Below are positions 46,756-54,281 of a DNA stretch of 64,000 nt, piece by piece. The position numbers were made by a program, and so were the translations under genes. Origin of the DNA: Acidimicrobiia bacterium (GTDB taxonomy: Bacteria > Actinomycetota > Acidimicrobiia > Acidimicrobiales > Poriferisodalaceae); assembly GCA_022820505.1 (NCBI GenBank), contig JAJEFK010000044.1:94917-158916 (forward strand), written 5' to 3'. A model generated the notes under the pieces. The model was not told the DNA's origin. It was given only the letters and a program-made list of their open reading frames with translations, and searched no databases. The number at the start of each line of letters is the position of its first letter. The first letter of the stretch is position 1.

Positions 46756-47328
46756 GTGGAGATTCGCAAGATGCTGACGTACGTGGAGGACACTCGCCTG
46801 GAGGCCGGTGCCGAGGTCGATCCGGTGCTGCGCAAGGTGGCCGTGGTGGCGGTCGTCCGCAACGAGTACGCGGGGCGTCACGTGCAGGACCTGTCGCCGT
46901 ACTACGAGGCCAGCGTCGAGATCGGCAACGAGATCGCCGGACTGGCGGTGGAGCAGATGAAGCCGTACTCGATCGAGAGCTATGGCAAAGCGGCCATCGT
47001 CGGACTCGACGGCGAGCAGGAGCACGGCGTGGCGCTGTTGACCACGCCCTACGGCAACGTGCTGCGCGAGGCGGCCGGCGGCGGCGCGGCCTGGATCTCG
47101 TCGGCGACCAAGCGCGCGCAGCCCGGGGCGTCCATCGACATCCCGCTCGCGTACAAGGATGCGTTGTATGTGCGCTCGCACTACGACGCCATGAGCATCA
47201 CCCTGCACGACGCCCCGCTCCCCGACGAGATCGCGGTGATCTGCTGCTTCGCAAACCGCGGCAGACCGCATCACCGAGTCGGCGGCCTCAGCATCGACGA
47301 CGCCAAGGGCGAGGACGGTCTGACCTGA
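46756..47328 (+). CDS. AA_synth (DUF1185) family protein
   Basis: This 190-residue protein of the amino acid synthesis family (PF06684) has an unproven role; known structures resemble a chorismate-mutase-like trimer. Recognisable segments are EIRKMLTYVEDTRLEAG at the start, VVAVVRNEYAGRHVQDLSPY, and IPLAYKDALYVRSHYDA. The start is GTG 46756, preceded by AGGGGAG at good spacing. The stop overlaps the amidohydrolase start by one base (TGATG), so the two are coupled. The catabolic context suggests a ring or lactam-processing helper rather than amino acid synthesis. Confidence 0.87.
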   Translation: MEIRKMLTYVEDTRLEAGAEVDPVLRKVAVVAVVRNEYAGRHVQDLSPYYEASVEIGNEIAGLAVEQMKPYSIESYGKAAIVGLDGEQEHGVALLTTPYGNVLREAAGGGAAWISSATKRAQPGASIDIPLAYKDALYVRSHYDAMSITLHDAPLPDEIAVICCFANRGRPHHRVGGLSIDDAKGEDGLT

Positions 47329-48506
47329 TGCGAACTGCGATCACCAATATCGGCGTGGTGCTGTCGGGGGACTGGCGTGAGCCGTTTGTCGATGCCGACA
47401 CGGTCGTGAGCGACGGCGGGCTGATCGTCGGTGTGGTTGCCGCCGTTGACGCAGATCTCGACTCATGCGACGTTGTGATCGATGCGGCCGGCGCCACGGT
47501 GGCGCCGGGCCTGATCGACTCGCATGTGCATGTGGCGTTCGGCGATTTCACGCCCCGCCAGAACACGATCGGCTACCTCGAGAGCTACCTCCACGGGGGC
47601 ACCACCACCGTGCTGTCAGCTGGCGAAGTGCACATCCCTGGTCGACCGCACGACCTGGCCGGTGTGAAGGCCCTCGCGGTCGCTGCGCACAAGTGCTACG
47701 AGAACTTCCGGCCCGGCGGCATGCGAGTCCACGCCGGGTCGCTGTTGCTCGAACCAGGGCTCGAGCCCGACGACTTCGCCGCCGTGCGGGCCGACGGGGT
47801 GTGGCTCTCCAAGGCCGGCTTCGGTGACGTCGACAGCGCCAAGGACTACGTCGAGCTCGTCGCGATGGCCAAAGAGGCCGGGCTTGTGACGACATTGCAC
47901 ACCGGCGGCTGCTCGATCCCCGGCACGTTCCCGGTGACCGGCGAGGACGTGCTCGACATCAACCCCGACATCTCGTTCCACATCAACGGCGGCCCGGTCG
48001 CCATCGAAGACCGCTACTACGACATGATCGCCCCGACCGGGATGGGCATGCAGGTGTGCGCTGCGGGCAACCTGCGCACCGGCATCCTCGCCGCCGAAGC
48101 AGCCCACCGCCACGACGCCTTCGACCGCCTGCTCATCGGCACCGACACGCCCACCGGCAGCGGGATCATGCCGCTCGGGATGCTCTACACGATCATCCAC
48201 ATGGCGGCAGTCAGCGATCTCGAGGTGACTGATCTCATCGGCGCCGCCACCGGCAACGTGGCCCGCATGTTCGGGCTGAACAACGGCTTGATCGCCCCAG
48301 GCCGCGACGCCGACCTCATCGTGATCGACGCCCCGCTCGGCGGCACCAAGCACACCGCGCTGGACGCCATGAAGAACGGCGACATGGTCGCAGTGGGCGC
48401 CGTGATCACCGACGGCATGCCCCGATTCGTCGGCCGCAGCCGCAACACGCCGCCCACCACCCGCCAGGTGCAAGTGGCCCGCTCGTCGGTCCTGCGCGAG
48501 TACTGA
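47328..48506 (+). CDS. Amidohydrolase similar to enamidase (6-oxotetrahydronicotinate hydrolase)
   Basis: This 392-residue metal-dependent amidohydrolase has, in order, LIDSHVHVAFGDFTPRQ (His66, His68), HTGGCSIPG (His191), HINGGP (His218) and GTDTPTGSG (Asp273), and it ends near SRNTPP. These blocks match, from memory, Eubacterium barkeri enamidase, which opens the cyclic enamide of 6-oxo-1,4,5,6-tetrahydronicotinate during nicotinate fermentation. Where that enzyme has a metal-bridging Glu, this protein seems to have Lys162 (VWLSKAGFG), possibly carboxylated. Partner genes for nicotinate breakdown are not seen, so the substrate is open. Confidence 0.87.
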   Translation: MRTAITNIGVVLSGDWREPFVDADTVVSDGGLIVGVVAAVDADLDSCDVVIDAAGATVAPGLIDSHVHVAFGDFTPRQNTIGYLESYLHGGTTTVLSAGEVHIPGRPHDLAGVKALAVAAHKCYENFRPGGMRVHAGSLLLEPGLEPDDFAAVRADGVWLSKAGFGDVDSAKDYVELVAMAKEAGLVTTLHTGGCSIPGTFPVTGEDVLDINPDISFHINGGPVAIEDRYYDMIAPTGMGMQVCAAGNLRTGILAAEAAHRHDAFDRLLIGTDTPTGSGIMPLGMLYTIIHMAAVSDLEVTDLIGAATGNVARMFGLNNGLIAPGRDADLIVIDAPLGGTKHTALDAMKNGDMVAVGAVITDGMPRFVGRSRNTPPTTRQVQVARSSVLREY

Positions 48507-48582
48507 CCTCCGCCAGTGCTGAAGCCGCCGTCAACTGGCGCTCGCCGCTTACCGTCGTGACACCGCTCGATCCGGCCGCTGA

Positions 48583-48933
48583 TCAGGCCGCCGCCATGAA
48601 GCGGACGTTGAGGTGGAGGTAGGCGTTCGGGTTGGGGTGCTTCGCCCAGATTGCTTGCCACTCGGGGCCGCTGAGCTGTGACCTGAAGCCCTCCTCGCGG
48701 GCCTCGCGGCTGGGCCATCGGATGATCCAGCACACGTTCGGCTGGCCGTGCGGCGACACCTGCGGATCCGACCCGGCGACCTCGGGCTCGTGACCGTCAT
48801 CAACCCAGAAGTCGATGACGTCGAGGTTCTCCCGCAGCCAGGGCGCTGCGTGCTCGGCGGCCCACTGCTTGTACGCCTCGAACCACTCGGCCTCGATGGT
48901 GTAGTCGCGGACTTCCACGATTGCTTCTGACAT
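48583..48933 (-). CDS. NIPSNAP-like small ferredoxin-fold protein
   Basis: This 116-residue protein starts EAIVEVRDYTIEAEWFEAYKQ and has a second half CWIIRWPSREAREEGFRSQL, the beta-alpha-beta pattern of the NIPSNAP/dimeric alpha-beta barrel group. Functions in this group range from small-molecule oxygenase-like to unknown. The start is ATG 48933 with an AAAGGAAA upstream on the minus strand. It is co-directional with the LLM gene upstream of it. Confidence 0.82.
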   Translation of the reverse strand: MSEAIVEVRDYTIEAEWFEAYKQWAAEHAAPWLRENLDVIDFWVDDGHEPEVAGSDPQVSPHGQPNVCWIIRWPSREAREEGFRSQLSGPEWQAIWAKHPNPNAYLHLNVRFMAAA

Positions 48934-48991
48934 GGCATTTCCTTTCGTTGCCTGCGAGACGCAGTCTTGCAGCACCCTGTGACACGAGACT

Positions 48992-50017
48992 TCAGCTGCC
49001 GTCGGTGGGGATGGCCTGGATGTCTTGGATCACGTCGGGCGGCAGGTCGGCGCCGATGTCCATCGCGACGCTGGCGTTGACCTCGTCGACCAGCCCGTCG
49101 AAGTGCTCGGCGATGGCGCCGGCGATCTGGTCATGACGCCCGACTGCGGCGAACAGCTGCACGACGTCGTCGTCGACGCAGCCGGCCATCTCGCCCCAGC
49201 CGTCGTTGCGCGAGAGATGATTCAGCTTCTCGCCAAGGTCGCCGAGGTCGTGCTGCTCGAGCACCGGCCAGTACGCCCGGGTGCTGCCGTAGAAGCCGAT
49301 CCGGTAGCGCACCCACTCGACCATGCGGTCGACCGTCTCGTCGTCGGGGCCGGTGCAGATGAAACCGCCGCCGGTGATCCAGAAATCGCTGCGACTGCGG
49401 CCAGCCCGATCGAGGCCGGTCTGAAGCTGCGGCATGACATGCTCCCGCAGGTAGTCGGGCGTGCAGAAGCCGTGCAGGCGCACCCCGTCGCAGTGCTGCC
49501 CGGCCACCCGCAGCATGGCCGGTCCGACCGCGGCGATCATGATCGGCGGCGGAGCGTCAATCGGCTCGGGCGTGAAGTTCGGCGTCATCAGCGAGAACTG
49601 GTAGTGCTCGCCCTCGTAGCTCAGCTTCTCGCCGGTGGACCATGTATGCCAGATGGCCCGGATCGCCTGCACGTACTCGGCCATGCGGGGCGCCGGCGCC
49701 GACCACGGCACGCTGAACCGCCGCTCGTTGTGCCCCTTGACCTGGCTGCCGATGCCGAGCACGAACCGTCCGTCCGAGGCCGCCTGCAGGTCCCAGGCGG
49801 TCGACGCAGTCACCATGGGGCTGCGGGGGAAGCTGATCGCCACGCTGGTCGCCAGCCGCACCCGCTCGCTGTGCACGGCTGCGATGCCCAGCGGGATGAA
49901 CGGCTCGTGCCGGTTCTCCATGGTCACGACGCAGTCGTACCCGTCGGCCTCGATCCGGCGCACCTCGTCGGGCACAGCTCGCAGGTTGTGCTGGGGCAGG
50001 GTGGCGCTGACGTGCAT
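48992..50017 (-). CDS. LLM-class (F420-dependent type) oxidoreductase
   Basis: This 341-residue TIM-barrel luciferase-like protein has segments of the F420-type subfamily: VRLATSVAISFPRSPMVTA, DLQAASDGRFVLGIGSQVKGHNERRFS and PPPIMIAAVGPAMLRVAGQHCDGV. It would oxidise or reduce an unknown substrate using F420 (or flavin), in the cytosol. The start is ATG 50017; the open frame extends upstream without support. It diverges from the SRPBCC gene at 50140, so the 122-base gap holds two promoters. Confidence 0.92.
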   Translation of the reverse strand: MHVSATLPQHNLRAVPDEVRRIEADGYDCVVTMENRHEPFIPLGIAAVHSERVRLATSVAISFPRSPMVTASTAWDLQAASDGRFVLGIGSQVKGHNERRFSVPWSAPAPRMAEYVQAIRAIWHTWSTGEKLSYEGEHYQFSLMTPNFTPEPIDAPPPIMIAAVGPAMLRVAGQHCDGVRLHGFCTPDYLREHVMPQLQTGLDRAGRSRSDFWITGGGFICTGPDDETVDRMVEWVRYRIGFYGSTRAYWPVLEQHDLGDLGEKLNHLSRNDGWGEMAGCVDDDVVQLFAAVGRHDQIAGAIAEHFDGLVDEVNASVAMDIGADLPPDVIQDIQAIPTDGS

Positions 50018-50139
50018 GGGGTTCTCCGATTCGCTGGGGTCCAATGTTGCCGCGGGCGCCGGCCGGCCGCAGATGTGAACTGGCGAAACAAGTGCCAGTC
50101 TGTACGACAATTGATGCGGCCGGGGCTAGGGTGGCCGGC

Positions 50140-50583
50140 GTGAGCGACACCACGGCCACGCTGAGGGTCCCGGCACCGGCCGCCGAGGTGTGGGCGGTGC
50201 TGGCGGACTTCGGCGAGATCGCTCGCTGGGCTGCCATCGTGGATCATTCGTGCCTGCTCAGCGCCCAGCGGGAAGGCGTGGGCATGGTGCGGCGCATCCA
50301 GTCCGGCCGCAGGACGCTTGTCGAGCGCGTCGTCGAGTGGGTTGACGGCGAACGGCTCAGCTACGTCGTGGAAGGACTGCCGTCGGCGATCCGGTCGCTG
50401 CGCAACACCTGGCAGCTCGACGATGGCGGCGGCTCGACTGAGGTCACGCTGACCAGTTCCGTGGATGTCGGGCCGCGTCCGCCGCAGCAGTTGGCAGCAA
50501 AGGTGCTGAGCCGCCAGCTCTCGAAGGTGTCGAACCAGATGCTGCACGGCCTCGACGATCACCTGCGAAAGGCCGCTCGATGA
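50140..50583 (+). CDS. SRPBCC (START/polyketide-cyclase-like) family protein
   Basis: This 147-residue helix-grip protein starts TATLRVPAPAAEVWAVLADFGEIARW, the standard opening of the polyketide cyclase/dehydrase (PF10604) group. A ligand-pocket strand set (RRIQSGRRTLVERVVEW) and the long C-terminal helix (LSKVSNQMLHGLDDHL) follow. It binds a small hydrophobic ligand of unknown identity. The start is GTG 50140. The stop overlaps the sulfatase start by four bases (ATGA). Confidence 0.88.
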   Translation: MSDTTATLRVPAPAAEVWAVLADFGEIARWAAIVDHSCLLSAQREGVGMVRRIQSGRRTLVERVVEWVDGERLSYVVEGLPSAIRSLRNTWQLDDGGGSTEVTLTSSVDVGPRPPQQLAAKVLSRQLSKVSNQMLHGLDDHLRKAAR

Positions 50584-53372
50584 ACGCTCGGCCCGACGTC
50601 GTGATCTTGATGACCGACCAGGAGCGGGCCGCGCCTCCCTACGAACCGCCCGAGGTCAGTGCGTGGCGCCAGAGTCTGGGTGCCGCATGGTTCACCGAGC
50701 ATGGCGTGTCGTTCGGGCGCCACTACACCGGCTCGCTGGCCTGCGTGCCGAGCCGGCCCACGCTGTTCACCGGCCAGTACCCCGACGTGCACGGCGTCAC
50801 CCAGACGAACGGTCTCGGCAAGATGGCCGACGACAGCCGGATGCGCTGGCTGCGGCCGGGCGAGGTGCCCACGCTGGGCCACTGGTTTCGAGCTGGCGGC
50901 TACGACACGCACTACCAAGGCAAGTGGCATATGAGCCACGCCGACCTGGTCGACGCTGCGGGCGTCCCACTGGCAACCAACGACGACGAGGGTGTAGTCG
51001 ACACCGACGCCGAGCAGGCATATCTCGACGCCGACCCGCTCGACGAGTTCGGCTTCTCCGGCTGGATTGGCCCCGAGCCTCATGGCGCCGCGCTGGCCAA
51101 CAGCGGCCTCGTGCGCGACCCCCTGTTCGCTGACCGGGTGGTGGCTTGGCTGGAGGATCGGTACGCGCGTCGGCGGGCCGGTGAGGCGGCGGCGCTTCGG
51201 CCGTTCCTGCTGGTGGCCAGCTTCGTCAACCCCCATGACATCGTGTTCGCTCCGGTGTGGCTCGGCCCGGCGTGGCTGCGCCGCGGCAGCAGCGACATTC
51301 CGCTGACCGCTGCCGAACCGCCGCCGATCCCCGCATCGCCGACCGACGACGAGGATCTGTCCACCAAGCCCGCGGCGCAGATTGCCTACCGGGCGTCGTA
51401 TCCGACCACCTACGGGCTGGCGCCGGCGGTCGAGCGGCTGTATCGCAACCACGCGGCCGAGTACCGCAGCCTGTACTACCGCCTGCACGCCGAGGTCGAC
51501 GGCCCGCTCGACCGGGTGCGCCGCGCGGTGACCGAGGGCGGCTCGTCTGACGCAGTGCTGGTGCGCACGTCGGACCATGGCGAGCTGCTGGGCGCCCACG
51601 GCGGGCTGCATCAGAAGTGGTTCAACCTGTATGACGAGGCGACTCGGGTGCCATTCGTGTTCGCCCGGGTGGGCTCGGGGGCGACGGTTGGCCGGGCTGT
51701 CGATGCGCCGACATCGCACGTCGATCTGGTGCCGACGCTGCTGTCGGCGGCGGGGATCGATGCGGCGTCGGCGGCCGAGGAACTGCGGGACAGCTACACC
51801 GAGGTGCACCCGCTGCCCGGCCGCGACCTGATGGATGTGGTCGACGGCAACGCCGAGCCCGACCGCGACCGCTCCGTCTATCTGATGACACGCGACAACA
51901 TGCCCGAGGGCGACTCAGGGGCCAGCGGGATGGCCCGCCGGATGGGCAGGACGCCACCGCCGCTGCGCATCCAGGTGCCCGCGCATGTCGGTGCCAACTT
52001 CGAGAGCTTGGTCTGCCGTGTGGTCGGGGCCGGAGGCACGGCCGGGAGTGGGGCTGGCGGCGCAGACGGGGGCAGAGATACGGACGGGGCCGGGGACGAC
52101 GACGACGGTCACCTGTGGAAGATCGTGCGCACGTTCGACGATCCGGCGACGTGGACCGAGCCGGGTGTGCGGCATCTCGCGGCCGACGGCCCTGCGGGAG
52201 AGGTGTACCGCACCGAGCCGTTGCCCGACCAGTGGGAGCTGTACGACCTCGACGCCGATCCGATCGAGGCCCACAACCGCTGGGCGGATCCCAGCGCGCA
52301 GGAGGTCTTCGCTGTGCTGACTGAACGCCTGGCCGACGAGCGGGCCCGAGCCGTGCCCGAGCGCAACCAGCCATGGCCCTACGCCACCCGAACGCCCGGC
52401 CCCATCCCGGCCACGACGGGTTCTGCTACGAGGCGGAATCGCCTTGCGCCGGATAGCCGGACTGCGTCGTCCTCGTCGACAGACGCCACAGATTCGGCTT
52501 CGACGCAGGACCGCACGGGGTCGAGCAACCAGGCGGGGCTCGCGTCATCGGCTGTCGCCACGAGGTCTGCTTCGAAGAAGGTGCCACCGCCCGCCCGTGC
52601 GCTTCGCAGAGTGCTGCAGCGGCTCGGCATGCACCCGGAAGACACCGAGACGACTGACGCCGACGGCGCCGTGCGGCGGGCGCTGATCGTGGCGACGAAC
52701 CACGGCGTGCTGGACGTCGGCAAGCCGACCGGCGTGTTCGCCAGCGAGATGACGGTGCCGTATTACGCCTTCGCCGATGCGGGCATGTCGGTGGACATCG
52801 CCAGCCCCACAGGGGGAGTCGTCCCGGTGGACCCCCAGTCGGTGCGTGCCCCGCTGCGCACCGAGGCCTGTGACCGCTTCCTCGCCGATGAGGAGTTCAA
52901 GGCCAAGGTGAACGACTCGCTCGCCATTGGCGAGGTCGATATCGCCGCCTACTCGATCGTCTTCCTGGTAGGCGGCTGGGGTGCAGCGTTCGACCTGGGG
53001 TTCTCCGAGGAGCTCGGCCGCAAGATCACCGAGGCCAATGGCTTGGGTCGCGTGATCGGCGGCGTGTGCCACGGCCCGCTCGGACTGCTCAAGGCGAAGG
53101 CCGCCGACGGCAGCCCGCTGGTGGCGGGACGCAGGGTGACCGGGGTGACCGACAAGCAAGTCCGGGAGCTGCGCATCACCGCCACGCCGCAGCATCCCGA
53201 GACCGAGCTGCGCAAGGCCGGCGCCCTGTTCGAGAGCGTGACCCGGTTCCGCGACCCGCTCGCCAACCACTGGGTCGTCGACGGCAACCTCGTGACCGGC
53301 CAGAACCAGAACGCCGCCCCGATGGTGGCCCGCGAGATGCTCCGGCTTGTCAGCGTGAACAACGGTGACTGA
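50580..53372 (+). CDS. Sulfatase fused to a DJ-1/PfpI (Hsp31-like) domain
   Basis: This 930-residue fusion has an N-terminal type I sulfatase with DVVILMTDQE at the metal site. The formylglycine motif is CVPSRPTLFTG (Cys55 is converted to FGly by a maturase), and VRTSDHGELLGAHG is a later metal loop. Residues about 480-512 form a Gly/Asp-rich insert. After a Ser/Thr-rich linker (about 610-680), residues 700-930 form a class I glutamine-amidotransferase-like fold with FASEMTVPYYAF (Glu) and nucleophile elbow GGVCHGPLG (Cys830-His831), as in Hsp31/DJ-1. No signal peptide is seen, so it is probably cytosolic. It overlaps the tetR-like gene by 8 bases. Confidence 0.88.
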   Translation: MNARPDVVILMTDQERAAPPYEPPEVSAWRQSLGAAWFTEHGVSFGRHYTGSLACVPSRPTLFTGQYPDVHGVTQTNGLGKMADDSRMRWLRPGEVPTLGHWFRAGGYDTHYQGKWHMSHADLVDAAGVPLATNDDEGVVDTDAEQAYLDADPLDEFGFSGWIGPEPHGAALANSGLVRDPLFADRVVAWLEDRYARRRAGEAAALRPFLLVASFVNPHDIVFAPVWLGPAWLRRGSSDIPLTAAEPPPIPASPTDDEDLSTKPAAQIAYRASYPTTYGLAPAVERLYRNHAAEYRSLYYRLHAEVDGPLDRVRRAVTEGGSSDAVLVRTSDHGELLGAHGGLHQKWFNLYDEATRVPFVFARVGSGATVGRAVDAPTSHVDLVPTLLSAAGIDAASAAEELRDSYTEVHPLPGRDLMDVVDGNAEPDRDRSVYLMTRDNMPEGDSGASGMARRMGRTPPPLRIQVPAHVGANFESLVCRVVGAGGTAGSGAGGADGGRDTDGAGDDDDGHLWKIVRTFDDPATWTEPGVRHLAADGPAGEVYRTEPLPDQWELYDLDADPIEAHNRWADPSAQEVFAVLTERLADERARAVPERNQPWPYATRTPGPIPATTGSATRRNRLAPDSRTASSSSTDATDSASTQDRTGSSNQAGLASSAVATRSASKKVPPPARALRRVLQRLGMHPEDTETTDADGAVRRALIVATNHGVLDVGKPTGVFASEMTVPYYAFADAGMSVDIASPTGGVVPVDPQSVRAPLRTEACDRFLADEEFKAKVNDSLAIGEVDIAAYSIVFLVGGWGAAFDLGFSEELGRKITEANGLGRVIGGVCHGPLGLLKAKAADGSPLVAGRRVTGVTDKQVRELRITATPQHPETELRKAGALFESVTRFRDPLANHWVVDGNLVTGQNQNAAPMVAREMLRLVSVNNGD

Positions 53373-54078
53373 TCGGGTGCCATCGGGTGTGCAGGCTGGT
53401 CCTCCGCCTGATGAGACGACGCAAACCGACGGACGGGTGGCTCGGCGGGAGCGGAACATCAATGCGGTGCTCGACGTGGTGCTCGAGATGTTCGCCGAGG
53501 AGTCGCTGTTCCCGACCATGGAGCAGGCGGCGGCCCGATCAGGACTGTCGTTGCGCTCGCTGTACCGGTACTTCGCCGATCCGGGCGAGCTGCTCGAGGC
53601 CACGATCAGGCGCAACCGTGAGCGCACCGTTCCCCTCACACGCCTGCAAGCCATCGGCCAGGGTCCGCTGGATGCCCGCATCGACGATTTCGTGGCGATG
53701 CGCCTGCGCTTGTACGACTCGGTCGGTCCGGAATACCGGGCGACCCTGGCGCATGCCCACCGGCTGACCCGCATCAGCGAGCAGCTCGCCACGGCCCGCG
53801 ACGAGATGCGTCAGCAGTTCAGGCTCCAGTTCGCCCCCGAGCTCGAAGCCCGCACGCCTGACTCGGGGACCGACGCCCCCGAGTCGGCGTCGCGCTCGCC
53901 TCGGCCTGAGACCGATACGCCGACGTCAGGCATGGCCGCAGACGGCGACGCAGTGCTCGCGGCAGGCGACCTGCTGACCCAGCTCGACTCCATCGACTAC
54001 CTCCGCCGCCACCGCGGCCTTTCTGCCGCCGAGACCAAGGCTGTACTCACCTCGACCCTGAACACGCTTCTCGCCTGA
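53365..54078 (+). CDS. TetR/AcrR family transcriptional regulator
   Basis: This 237-residue regulator has an N-terminal HTH (RNINAVLDVVLEMFAEESLFPTMEQAAARSGLSLRSLYRYFADPGEL, in pieces of the canonical TetR pattern) and a helical ligand domain. That domain is broken by a Ser/Pro/Asp-rich stretch at about residues 165-193. The start is GTG 53365, overlapping the sulfatase-DJ-1 gene by 8 bases. It probably autoregulates the SRPBCC-sulfatase-tetR operon; the inducer is unknown. Confidence 0.9.
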   Translation: MTDRVPSGVQAGPPPDETTQTDGRVARRERNINAVLDVVLEMFAEESLFPTMEQAAARSGLSLRSLYRYFADPGELLEATIRRNRERTVPLTRLQAIGQGPLDARIDDFVAMRLRLYDSVGPEYRATLAHAHRLTRISEQLATARDEMRQQFRLQFAPELEARTPDSGTDAPESASRSPRPETDTPTSGMAADGDAVLAAGDLLTQLDSIDYLRRHRGLSAAETKAVLTSTLNTLLA

Positions 54079-54092
54079 ATCGGCCGACCATG

Positions 54093-54165
54093 CGCCCTCG
54101 GCAGGATTCGAACCTGCGACGCACGGTTTAGGAAACCGACGCTCTATCCCCTGAGCTACGAGGGC
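54093..54165 (-). tRNA. tRNA-Arg (anticodon CCT)
   Basis: Read on the minus strand, this folds as a standard cloverleaf: acceptor GCCCTCG/CGAGGGC, D-arm GCTC/GAGC, anticodon loop TTCCTAA with anticodon CCT, T-arm GCAGG-TTCGAAT-CCTGC, and discriminator G at 54093. The first anticodon-stem pair is a mismatch (T-T), so the stem has four clear pairs. CCA is not encoded. It reads AGG codons, rare in GC-rich actinobacteria. No copy of its 3' end is found elsewhere in the window, so it is not an obvious attachment site. Confidence 0.93.
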
Positions 54166-54281
54166 GGGGACTCCCTCGAAATGTACTGCTGGCCCTGAGC
54201 TGCCGGACTCGCGGCATCATTGCGCTGAGGCGCGGGGCGGGGCGGCCCCGTCGGGTTCACGGGCCCAAGGCCCGGTGGGCT

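Noticed and set aside
46542..47327. In-frame upstream extension of the enamidase-like gene
   Set aside because: It would overlap all of the AA_synth gene in another frame and gives an Arg-rich sequence. The ATG at 47328, coupled to the previous stop, fits enamidase length.
54093..54165. tRNA-Arg as the attachment site of an integrated element
   Set aside because: No second copy of its 3' end is present. The tRNA 3' end also points left, away from the recombinase and TA island.
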